The notes under the pieces are model-generated. The model worked only from the letters and a program-made list of their open reading frames with translations. It searched no databases and was not told the origin of the DNA. The position numbers and the translations under genes were made by a program. 64,000 nucleotides of DNA from Algibacillus agarilyticus (lineage in GTDB: Bacteria; Pseudomonadota; Gammaproteobacteria; Enterobacterales; Alteromonadaceae), in contig NZ_QMED01000008.1 of the NCBI RefSeq assembly GCF_003286125.1, forward strand, positions 102,195 to 166,194. Direction: 5' to 3'. This document shows, in pieces, positions 50,960 through 59,319 of this stretch. Each line of letters begins with the position of its first letter. Within the stretch, counting starts at the first letter, position 1.

Positions 50960-53926
50960 ATGAAAAAGAACACAGCATTTTTCAAACCAAGCCTATTGTC
51001 TTTATCAGTAGCCAGTATTTTAAGCATGTCAGCAACACATGCTATTGCGGCTGGAGAAGCAGCCGAAGAAATGGAAACGATTGAAGTAACCGGTATTCGC
51101 GGCTCAATGATCAAGTCAATGGATGTAAAACGTGAATCAAGCGGTGTTGTTGATGCCATATCATCTGAAGATATGGGTAAATTCCCAGATACCAACTTAG
51201 CAGAATCTTTACAGCGTGTATCTGGCGTATCCATCGATCGCAAAAACGGTGAAGGTAATCAAATTACGGTTCGGGGTTTTGGGCCTAGCTTTAACTTAGT
51301 CACCCTAAATGGTCGTTCAATGCCATTTGCAGATTCGCCTAAACAAGAAGGCGCGGGGGGCACTCAAAACCGTAGTTTTAATTTTGAACAGATCGCATCT
51401 GAATCAGTGAGTGGTGTAAATATTTACAAAACGGCTCGGGCTAGCCAAGCAACCGGTGGAATTGGCGCCACAGTAGACATACAAACAGCTAAACCATTAG
51501 ATTATGATGGATTTAAAGCCGCTTTTGGTATTAAAGGTATGATGGACACCTCTAACGAACAAGGCCGTGACATCACACCAGAAATATCAGGCATGATCAG
51601 TAATGTATTCTTAGCGGGAAAACTAGGTGTTTTAGCTGCTTTTTCTAGCTCTCAACGTGATAGCGCTCAAGAAATTATTGCAACCGATGGTTGGTTATTA
51701 CAAAAAGGTGGTGCTTGCCAATTAGGCTACAATACAACGTTTTCGCCAGATTGTGGCGGTGCCAGTGGCACTGCTAATGTTGATGCTATTGATCCAAACA
51801 TAAATCCGAAAGGTAACATTTGGCTACCACAAAACTATAACATGGATGTAAGCCACCATGAACGAGACAGAACAAATGGCCAAATTGTTGTGCAATTCGC
51901 GCCCACTAAAGATATAAAGTTTGGCTTAGATTACTTCTTCTCAGATTATACCGATACGGTTGAACGCTACCAAACCGCTCACTGGATTGGGAATTGGGTC
52001 ACGGCGACTGCAGATAAAAACGGTACATTAGCAAAAATAGTAAATGGCGGCGGCGGTACCGATTTCATTGGTTATTATGATGAAATTGAAACCGTTAACG
52101 ACTCTGTGGGCTTTAACGTTGATTGGCAAATTAATGACACGCTTGCAATGAAGTTTGATATCCATAGCTCAACATCTCACGCGCAGCCAGAGGGTAATTT
52201 ATCAGAACAATCGATTTTATTAACCAATGCAGACTTTAATTGCTCTACTTATGAGCAGTGCTATGCAGGTCAATTTACTTTAGATTATAACGACGACAGT
52301 GATTTACCTTTATTAAACAGTGCTGATTCATTTGCAGATGCTAATTTTAATGGCTATATGCATTACTTATATGACTACGCAGATACAGGTGATAGCCCAT
52401 ATGATTTAGATTATCTCGGTGGAAATTTAGTTATTGGCCGTGGTAATGAAGTGGAAAATACGATTGACCAAGCAAAACTTGATTTTACTTGGGTAAATGA
52501 TGCTGATAGCCCATTAGCACGTGTTAAATTTGGCACCAGCATTGTTGATTTCCAATATGATACAACTTGGCGTATGAATATGACCACATTAGGCCGAGCT
52601 TGGAACCCAACAGCCGATCAAGTCAATTTAGTTCCTCGTGGAGATGTGGGTAATGACTTCAGTGGCAGCGAAACTTTATTTACTCACTTTTTAGAATTTG
52701 ATGTGGGTACGATGTATCGTGAACTTGAAAAAGATTATGGCTTTACATTTAACCCTGAGGTTTATAATTCAATCAACGAAAAAACGACCTCAGTATATGT
52801 ACAATCCGAGTTTGAAAGCGATATTGATAATATGCCTTTAAACATTACAGCGGGTGCTCGTTATGAAAGCACTGATGTTAGCGGTTCAACACGTCAAGTA
52901 ACGCCTTATGCATTACGCTTTGAAAGTTTAACTGAGCTACGAGCACAATACGCTGATACACCTGAATTTGGTACAACACAATTAAACGGCGAATATTCTT
53001 ATTTTTTACCGAGCATTGATTTAAGTTTAGAAGTGCAAGATGACTTAATCACACGTGTATCGATCGGCAGAAGTTTGACCCGTAATGATTTAACCGCATT
53101 GCGCCCCGCAGCTACCATCGCGACTTCACGCCCTTCTGGCCCCTATTTAGCTTACCAAGGTAACTCAAATTTAAAACCGTATTTATCAACCAACTTTGAT
53201 GTATCACTTGAATGGTATTACGACGAAGGTAGTTATGCATCAATTGGCTATTTTAAAAAGTGGGTTGATAACTACATTTCAAATGAAACAACAACCGGTA
53301 AATTATATAACGCTGATAACGTAGCTTATACCGATCCGAGTCAAGGAGATGTTGGGGGGCCAGGTCAGTGCCCAACCAATGGTTCAGATGTCGCTATTTG
53401 TGATGGCAGTGTTGTTACCGGCGCCCCTGAAATCGATTGGACAATCACGACGCCTGTTAATAAAGAATCTGCGTCTGTAAATGGTATCGAAGTTGCCTTA
53501 CAGCATCTATTTGCTGATACAGGTTTTGGCTTACAAACCAACTTTACAATCGTGGATGGCGATGTCGAGTTCGATGTTAGCTCTGTTGAAGAGCAAACAT
53601 CATTAACGGGCTTAAGTGATTCAGCTAACTTTGTCGCTTTTTATGACCAAAATGGTTTTCAAGTACGTGTTGCTTATAACTGGCGTGATGAATTCTTAGC
53701 CTATGTAGGTCAGTTACGCTCACCAGGCGAACCGGTTTATACTGAGACGTATGGCCAATTCGATGCAAATGCGAGCTATGACATAAACGATAATTTCACT
53801 GTTTTTGTTGAGGCTTTAAACTTAACCGATGAAACCTTACGTCAACACGGTCGTTTTGATAATCAACTTGTTAGCGCGCAAGCTTTTGGTGCACGCTTTA
53901 ATGTGGGTTTACGCGGTAAGTTTTAA
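50960..53926 (+). CDS. TonB-dependent receptor, carbohydrate type (TIGR01782-like)
   Basis: About 988 residues. A signal peptide (SLLSLSVASILSMSATHAIA) is followed by the TonB-box region METIEVTGIRGSM. The plug domain (about 45-180) reads FPDTNLAESLQRVSGVSI, GNQITVRGFGPSFNLVTLNG and VSGVNIYKTA, then a 22-strand barrel ends LTDETLRQHGRFDNQLVSAQ and the terminal strand FGARFNVGLRGKF with a final aromatic residue. This branch (TonB-Xanth-Caul) imports oligosaccharides in marine bacteria and Caulobacter. The ATG at 50960 is preferred over the one at 50945 for its signal peptide. It pairs with the divergent sugar porter and shares an operator with the xyl locus. Confidence 0.94.
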   Translation: MKKNTAFFKPSLLSLSVASILSMSATHAIAAGEAAEEMETIEVTGIRGSMIKSMDVKRESSGVVDAISSEDMGKFPDTNLAESLQRVSGVSIDRKNGEGNQITVRGFGPSFNLVTLNGRSMPFADSPKQEGAGGTQNRSFNFEQIASESVSGVNIYKTARASQATGGIGATVDIQTAKPLDYDGFKAAFGIKGMMDTSNEQGRDITPEISGMISNVFLAGKLGVLAAFSSSQRDSAQEIIATDGWLLQKGGACQLGYNTTFSPDCGGASGTANVDAIDPNINPKGNIWLPQNYNMDVSHHERDRTNGQIVVQFAPTKDIKFGLDYFFSDYTDTVERYQTAHWIGNWVTATADKNGTLAKIVNGGGGTDFIGYYDEIETVNDSVGFNVDWQINDTLAMKFDIHSSTSHAQPEGNLSEQSILLTNADFNCSTYEQCYAGQFTLDYNDDSDLPLLNSADSFADANFNGYMHYLYDYADTGDSPYDLDYLGGNLVIGRGNEVENTIDQAKLDFTWVNDADSPLARVKFGTSIVDFQYDTTWRMNMTTLGRAWNPTADQVNLVPRGDVGNDFSGSETLFTHFLEFDVGTMYRELEKDYGFTFNPEVYNSINEKTTSVYVQSEFESDIDNMPLNITAGARYESTDVSGSTRQVTPYALRFESLTELRAQYADTPEFGTTQLNGEYSYFLPSIDLSLEVQDDLITRVSIGRSLTRNDLTALRPAATIATSRPSGPYLAYQGNSNLKPYLSTNFDVSLEWYYDEGSYASIGYFKKWVDNYISNETTTGKLYNADNVAYTDPSQGDVGGPGQCPTNGSDVAICDGSVVTGAPEIDWTITTPVNKESASVNGIEVALQHLFADTGFGLQTNFTIVDGDVEFDVSSVEEQTSLTGLSDSANFVAFYDQNGFQVRVAYNWRDEFLAYVGQLRSPGEPVYTETYGQFDANASYDINDNFTVFVEALNLTDETLRQHGRFDNQLVSAQAFGARFNVGLRGKF

Positions 53927-53963
53927 GGCACACTGACTCATTTTTAGCTTACGTTTAAAAACT

Positions 53964-53993
53964 AAAAAGCCAGCAATCAAACGCTGGCTTTTC
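53964..53993 (+). terminator. Intrinsic terminator after the TonB receptor
   Basis: Stem AAAAGCCAGC/GCTGGCTTTT with an 8-base loop, 38 bp past the stop codon. Confidence 0.85.
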
Positions 53994-54172
53994 TTGTTAA
54001 TAAAAGGCGATAACTCGAAAGAATTACACATAAGGGCAATCTAAAATGCGTGTTATCCCTTTCTCAATTAACAAGGCAATAATTCAACTAAGTCGCTATT
54101 CTACCGGTAAATTTAACGCTGTTATCAAGTTTATACCCCGATATGGCAATCTGCCGTCAACGACAATTCATG

Positions 54173-55237
54173 TTACGCCGCTTTCATACGTGATAATTTA
54201 TCATAAACAAATTGTGGAAATTCAACATCTGCCCATAACTTATCTTTTAACGCTTTAGTATTACTCCAGTCCCCTGCGATAATCCATTCGGCAAAAACGT
54301 CTGGATTAGATGGGAAAACAACTTTACCGGCATCGCGTTTTTGTAACCATGTTTCGATTGCATCCATATCAAGGTCAGGTAGCACATCAGCTAACCCTAG
54401 TAACGATAAAGTATGGGCGTTACTCTTTTGTTCAAACTGACCATTTAAGGGTTTCAACAATAAAGGCTTACCATAACTTATCGCTTCGCTTGATAATTCA
54501 AACCCCGCATTGGCAATGACACCGGTTGACGCCGCTAAATCAAATTTAAATGTTTCACGTGATAAAGCTTTAAACTCTATATTATCTAACACTAAATTTT
54601 GCGCATCAGGATGGTAACAACAAAATTCATAATCACTTAATCCCGTTAAAATAGAGGTCACATAATCAAGTGATTCAAACGGCAAATAAACCATTATTTT
54701 ATTTGAGGACGTTTCGTTTTGAACCATAGGCTCAATAAAAGGTGGAATAATATTGTAACCAAAATGATACCAGTGCACCCCAAGCTGAATATCCGATGGC
54801 GCAAAATGTTGTAAAATCACACTGTCGAGCCATGTTAAGCCTTTAGTCGGTACTGGACGTAAAAAAGATGCTTGATGACTAATGGCCATACATTTCACAT
54901 TTTGTTTACGAGCGGCCCAAGCCGAAACAGGTTCGAAATCATTCAACACTAAATCATAGCCTGACAGATCAAGGCTTTTTACATCTTGAATGAAAGTAGC
55001 AAGTTTAAGATTACGCAGTGTTTCAAAATGCTGGACTCGTCCGTTAGCACTGGTAAAAGATATTCCATTGCGTGTTTGGTAATCACCAAAGCATTCCATA
55101 TCAAAATATTTATCAGCAGGCCGGCCTGTAAACAAATAATCAACCGATATGTTCATTTTAGCAAATTGCTTAGCCATAATACGCGCACGACTTATGTGAC
55201 CGTTGCCGGTTCCTTGTACTCCATAAAATATTTTCAT
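54173..55237 (-). CDS. MJ1255/VC2487 family glycosyltransferase
   Basis: 354 residues. The N-terminal KIFYGVQGTGNGHISRARIM is the signature of this family, which has a GT-B fold similar to UDP-glycosyltransferases; the C-terminal donor domain has TGVIANAGFELSSEAISYGKPLLLKPLNGQFEQKSNA (ends quoted: TGVIANAGFELSSEA and KPLNGQFEQ). The acceptor is unknown; pairing with PAP2 phosphatases suggests a lipid-linked substrate. The PAP2 gene lies 8 bp upstream on the same strand, so the two form an operon. Confidence 0.88.
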   Translation of the reverse strand: MKIFYGVQGTGNGHISRARIMAKQFAKMNISVDYLFTGRPADKYFDMECFGDYQTRNGISFTSANGRVQHFETLRNLKLATFIQDVKSLDLSGYDLVLNDFEPVSAWAARKQNVKCMAISHQASFLRPVPTKGLTWLDSVILQHFAPSDIQLGVHWYHFGYNIIPPFIEPMVQNETSSNKIMVYLPFESLDYVTSILTGLSDYEFCCYHPDAQNLVLDNIEFKALSRETFKFDLAASTGVIANAGFELSSEAISYGKPLLLKPLNGQFEQKSNAHTLSLLGLADVLPDLDMDAIETWLQKRDAGKVVFPSNPDVFAEWIIAGDWSNTKALKDKLWADVEFPQFVYDKLSRMKAA

Positions 55238-55245
55238 ATTCGATC

Positions 55246-55746
55246 CTAAATAAACGAAAGGCTAATCGACGCGCAAGCTATACCTAAAAGGGCTCCTGCG
55301 ATCACATCAGAAGGATAATGCACACCTAATAAAATTCTTGAAATACCAATCAAGCTTGCCCATGCATAAAAAAATAAGTAAAGATCATGCCAAAAATGAC
55401 TTAAAACCGCGGCCATTAAAAAAGCCGCGGCAGTATGCCCAGAAGGCAAACTAAATTGATCAGACGGTATAATATGCGCAGAAATAACCACCGCCGATGG
55501 TCTATTACGTTTAAACATATTTTTTAGTAGCATATAAATAGGCAATTCGATAGCAAAAGCTAATAACCCAGTAGCAACAAAATCGTCCCCTTGTTCAGCA
55601 AAGCAATATAATATGAGCGCTAATAACGCATATACCGGCCCATCGCCTGTTTTAGATAAACGCTTAACCCAAGAAGTAGAGCGGTTATGTGTACGGGTGA
55701 ACAACCAATAAAATAATTGTAAATCTACCGTTGTGACTTTATTCAT
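55246..55746 (-). CDS. PAP2-family lipid phosphatase
   Basis: About 166 residues from the ATG at 55746, chosen because GAGG lies 6 bases before it. The three PAP2 motifs are KNMFKRNRP, PSGHTAAAF and SRILLGVHYPSDV, and there are about five membrane helices. Such enzymes remove phosphate from phosphatidic acid, phosphatidylglycerophosphate or undecaprenyl pyrophosphate. Together with the downstream glycosyltransferase it probably works on a membrane-lipid pathway. Confidence 0.9.
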   Translation of the reverse strand: MNKVTTVDLQLFYWLFTRTHNRSTSWVKRLSKTGDGPVYALLALILYCFAEQGDDFVATGLLAFAIELPIYMLLKNMFKRNRPSAVVISAHIIPSDQFSLPSGHTAAAFLMAAVLSHFWHDLYLFFYAWASLIGISRILLGVHYPSDVIAGALLGIACASISLSFI

Positions 55747-55969
55747 TAGCGACCTCGACAATAACCTTATTTGCGGCTAATTCTAAGAGGGTTATGTGAC
55801 GGATAATTGACCGAATTACTGCAAATAGATGACAAACTTAAAAAAGGAGTTAGTTCGTTATTGATTTAATCATTCGCCTACTTGTTAACCGTAAAATCAT
55901 CAATGTGAGCTAGACAGTCGTTAGGCTTTCTATATACTGAAGACATAAAAAGAAACGGGATAAAACTTT

Positions 55970-56500
55970 ATGGAATACAGTACCTCTGAAATTTGTGACT
56001 TATATACCGATATGATCGACGTTGTTGAACCTATTTTTAGTCATTATGGCGCTATCGCTTCTTTTTCGGGCCCAATAGCCACCATTAAATGCTTTGAAAA
56101 CAACGGTTTAATTAAGCAAGTATTAGAACAAGATGGTGAAGGCCAAGTTTTATTAATTGATGGTGGCGCCTCAATGAGACGCGCTTTAATTGATGCTGAA
56201 CTCGCTAACTTAGCCGTTTATAATAACTGGAGCGGCATTATTTGTTACGGAGCCGTACGTGATGTCGATTTACTTGAAGAAATGGATATTGGTATTATGG
56301 CACTCGTTTCGATTCCCGTTGGTGCAGATGATGATCTGCATGGCGAAGAAAATATACCGGTGAATTTTGCGGGCGTTACTTTTTTACCTGAAGATATTAT
56401 TTATGCAGATTCAACAGGTGTTGTTTTATCTCCAGAAGTTTTAGCGCTCCCCGATGACAGTGATGATGAAGACGGCTTAAACGACTTAGACGATAAGTAA
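55970..56500 (+). CDS. rraA: Regulator of RNase E activity A
   Basis: 176 residues, with the RraA/DlpA trimer fold: [20 protein letters not shown] and [20 protein letters not shown] (the G-x-R-D signature) and a [11 protein letters not shown] end. It adds an acidic tail ([17 protein letters not shown]) longer than in E. coli. RraA binds RNase E and inhibits its cleavage. A strong ribosome site (GAAACGGGATAAAACTTT ATG) precedes it. It is monocistronic and followed by a terminator. Confidence 0.95.
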   Translation: MEYSTSEICDLYTDMIDVVEPIFSHYGAIASFSGPIATIKCFENNGLIKQVLEQDGEGQVLLIDGGASMRRALIDAELANLAVYNNWSGIICYGAVRDVDLLEEMDIGIMALVSIPVGADDDLHGEENIPVNFAGVTFLPEDIIYADSTGVVLSPEVLALPDDSDDEDGLNDLDDK

Positions 56501-56528
56501 TTTTATCCATTTTATCTTTCTATCCATT

Positions 56529-56559
56529 AAAAAAGCCTGATGATAAATCAGGCTTTTTT
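56529..56559 (+). terminator. Bidirectional terminator after rraA
   Basis: Stem AAAAAAGCCTGAT/ATCAGGCTTTTTT with loop GATAA, 28 bp past the stop. It can also serve the minus-strand EAL gene (stop at 56589). Confidence 0.88.
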
Positions 56560-56588
56560 ATAAGCTGCACATTTCCACTCAGACCCAA

Positions 56589-59075
56589 TTAATCATTCTG
56601 GAGATCAGTGCTTATATCCGTTTCTTGGTTATTCTTTTTTGCCATATTATTTGTACTAGAGCGGCTTTTTTCCCACTGCTGCACCCAACTCACAAACCCT
56701 TCTAAAGCAAAAGGCTTTGAATACAAAAAGCCTTGCGTTAAGTTACAACCCATACGACGTAACTTATCCTCTAATTCAAGATCTTCCACGCCCTCGGCAA
56801 TGACATCTAGTTCGAGATTACGTCCTATATCAATAACCGTATTAACAATGGTTTTTGCCGTTTCACCTTCCATTAAACTTTGCACAAATGCACGATCTAT
56901 TTTCACACCATTTAGCGGTAGCTTTCTAATCAAACTTAATGATGTTATACCCGTGCCAAAATCATCAATAACGGTGTGTACACCCAACTTATGTAAACGT
57001 AACAAAGCATCATGTGCTTGTAACGTGTCTGATGTTAAAGCGTTTTCATTAATTTCTAACACTAATTTATTAGCAGGAATATCGTGTTGTTTGAGTAAAT
57101 CAGCAATGTAATCAATAAGTTCATGTTGGAGTAAATCTCGATTAGAAATATTTACCGAGACCTGAGCATCAATCGATTGTTTACGCCAATCAACTAAAGC
57201 TTCAACCGCAGATTTAATAACCCAACGTGTTATTCCATAAATAGCACCGGTTTTTTCAGCCAAATGAATGAAGTCATTGGGTTGGATCAAGCCTTTTTCA
57301 GGGTGCCGCCAGCGGATTAGAATTTCACCAGCGACAATTTTTTTATAATTAATTTCAACCACAGGCTGAATCATCAATTGTAATTGATCTTGCTTAAGCG
57401 CTTCTTTTAACTCTGCCGCTAACTCTCTTTGTTCAATCGAAATAGGCTCCTGATCAGGCGTAAATTCCGACAGTAGTTGATTATTGACTACGCCAAATTC
57501 AAGTGCCGTATGGGCTGAGTTAAGTAATGTATCAAAATTATCACCATCGGCAGGAAAATAAGCAGCGCCCATTGAAATATCATTCTCAATGACTAACGCA
57601 TCTAACGCGATTGGATCGGGTAACTGCTGGCGTAATTCTAGCGCTAAATATTCGAGTACATGTTTTTGCTCTGTTACGTCTAAAACAAATGCATAGGTAA
57701 CCCCACTCAACGCGGCTAAACATAATTGCTCATCTGTTCCATTTGAAGCAAGAGGCACCACTTCTGCTCGCTCGGCCAATAATCGGTTTAAACGGCGAGC
57801 CATTTGCACAATGACCATATCACCTGTCGAATAACCTAAATTATGATTTAAGGTTTCAAAGTTTTTCAATTTAAGTAAGACAAGCGCATACTTGGACGAA
57901 TTGTGCTTTTTTATGACTTGCATAAAATAAGTTTCAAGCGCTAGCTGATTGGGCAAACCGGTTAACTTATCGTGTAAAGCCGCATACTGTAGAGAAGAGC
58001 CTTGTTTACGGCGGTGATTAACAACCGATAATGTTTGTTTTAGCATTCCCACTTGCCGTTCAGCTAAAATCAAAGCCATCGTAAATATATGTAATGTAAT
58101 GACCGCAGGTAACAAATAATTAAAATTAGCACTTAACGGTAAAACACTAGAGATTAAAATAGCCCCTAGCATGATTGAAAAAATAACCCAACTACCAGTA
58201 TACCCTCGCTGCGATGAACCCGATTTTTTATCTGGTTTTGCGACTAAACTGCTATAAGTACAAATCAAAGCGCTAAGTAACGCAAAACTCAATGCCAAAT
58301 AATAACCAAATGGTAATGGCACAAATAAACAAGCTAACGAAACAACCGCTAACAATGAGATCACAATATTAAATAACTGCCGAAAAGCGCGAGTTGCACA
58401 TTTAAACGTTAATACGCTTTTGGTTATACCAACAAAACATAATGTCATTAACACCATCGAAAAATGGTACAAACCACTACTCAAGACAGCATTAGGTAAT
58501 TTAAGCCAATTTTGGATCATACCCGAATGAATTGAGATAAAACTAAGAGCAGCAATTACAAGGCCTAAAAACCAGTAGTGCATGGTTTGCTGCCACCAAT
58601 TACCACTAATAATGGCGTACATAGCTAACACAACCAATACACTACAAATTACACCCCAGATCCAAGCTTCATGCTGTTGTTGGCTCACAAGTTGTTCAGC
58701 ATTCAATAACTCAACTGTAGTATAAGCAGTATAAGGAGCTGTAAGCTGAAAATGGTAAGCGGTATTTGGCTGTAGTTTAATAACTTGCCCGAACATATTC
58801 GCAACATATTCGACTCGTTGATCAATTGTCAATTTAACTCTAGGGTTTTCAATAACCAGGTATAAAATATCGGGGGCTGGCGCAATAGATAATTCAAGTT
58901 TATCTACACTATTAACTTTTAAACTTTGCTGCGCCGACTGTTGCCAACGCTCATCAATACTGTGTTTCCATTGAATATCAGCAGCCTGTAAGTTCGCCGT
59001 ATTAAATACACAATATATGAAGAGAATAATGCGAGAGATAAAAGTGAAGTAAGTGAATGCAGCTGTATTTTTCAT
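56589..59075 (-). CDS. Membrane GGDEF-EAL protein with degenerate GGDEF
   Basis: 828 residues. After a signal-like helix there is a periplasmic region of about 120 residues, then seven predicted membrane helices (about 130-345). The GGDEF-like domain (LHDKLTGLPNQLALETYF onwards) has no usable catalytic motif: the site reads SNGTDEQ instead of GGDEF. The EAL domain is complete in its metal and base residues (EILIRWRHPEKGLI, VNISNRDLL, EINENAL, DDFGTGITSL, KIDRAFV, IAEGVED, TQGFLYSKP), so it is likely a c-di-GMP phosphodiesterase with a regulatory GGDEF. The tail (SSTNNMAKKNNQETDIS) is hydrophilic. Confidence 0.9.
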   Translation of the reverse strand: MKNTAAFTYFTFISRIILFIYCVFNTANLQAADIQWKHSIDERWQQSAQQSLKVNSVDKLELSIAPAPDILYLVIENPRVKLTIDQRVEYVANMFGQVIKLQPNTAYHFQLTAPYTAYTTVELLNAEQLVSQQQHEAWIWGVICSVLVVLAMYAIISGNWWQQTMHYWFLGLVIAALSFISIHSGMIQNWLKLPNAVLSSGLYHFSMVLMTLCFVGITKSVLTFKCATRAFRQLFNIVISLLAVVSLACLFVPLPFGYYLALSFALLSALICTYSSLVAKPDKKSGSSQRGYTGSWVIFSIMLGAILISSVLPLSANFNYLLPAVITLHIFTMALILAERQVGMLKQTLSVVNHRRKQGSSLQYAALHDKLTGLPNQLALETYFMQVIKKHNSSKYALVLLKLKNFETLNHNLGYSTGDMVIVQMARRLNRLLAERAEVVPLASNGTDEQLCLAALSGVTYAFVLDVTEQKHVLEYLALELRQQLPDPIALDALVIENDISMGAAYFPADGDNFDTLLNSAHTALEFGVVNNQLLSEFTPDQEPISIEQRELAAELKEALKQDQLQLMIQPVVEINYKKIVAGEILIRWRHPEKGLIQPNDFIHLAEKTGAIYGITRWVIKSAVEALVDWRKQSIDAQVSVNISNRDLLQHELIDYIADLLKQHDIPANKLVLEINENALTSDTLQAHDALLRLHKLGVHTVIDDFGTGITSLSLIRKLPLNGVKIDRAFVQSLMEGETAKTIVNTVIDIGRNLELDVIAEGVEDLELEDKLRRMGCNLTQGFLYSKPFALEGFVSWVQQWEKSRSSTNNMAKKNNQETDISTDLQND

Positions 59076-59290
59076 ATTATTTTTAGCTTACTGTAATGAG
59101 TCTTATACACATAGATTGAATAATATAAACATATAATTAGACTAAAGTTTATAAATTACAACCATCTATTTGTCAGTAGAATGTAAGCTCATAGTGAGTT
59201 AAATCATCAGATATTAAAACTAAAAAGTATGAACTTAAATCGAATTTAGCTCTTAGCCTAGTGCCGATATTACAAATTGTAAAGTAATCA

Positions 59291-59315
59291 TATACCCCCA
59301 AGTCACTGAGATATA
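59291..59315. repeat. Interspersed palindrome, degenerate copy 3
   Basis: TATACCCCCAAGT, C, then ACTGAGATATA: the left arm has extra C residues and the right arm has substitutions relative to copies 1 and 2. It sits 5 bp after the stop of the DISM-GGDEF-EAL gene. Confidence 0.55.
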
Positions 59316-59319
59316 GCGA

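Noticed and set aside
50684-50963. Short open frames on both strands between the MFS and TonB receptor genes
   Set aside because: They are low-complexity translations of AT-rich DNA that overlap the operator, with no ribosome site.
54046-54258. 70-codon open frame on the plus strand
   Set aside because: It overlaps the 3' end of the glycosyltransferase gene on the other strand and shows no recognisable protein features.
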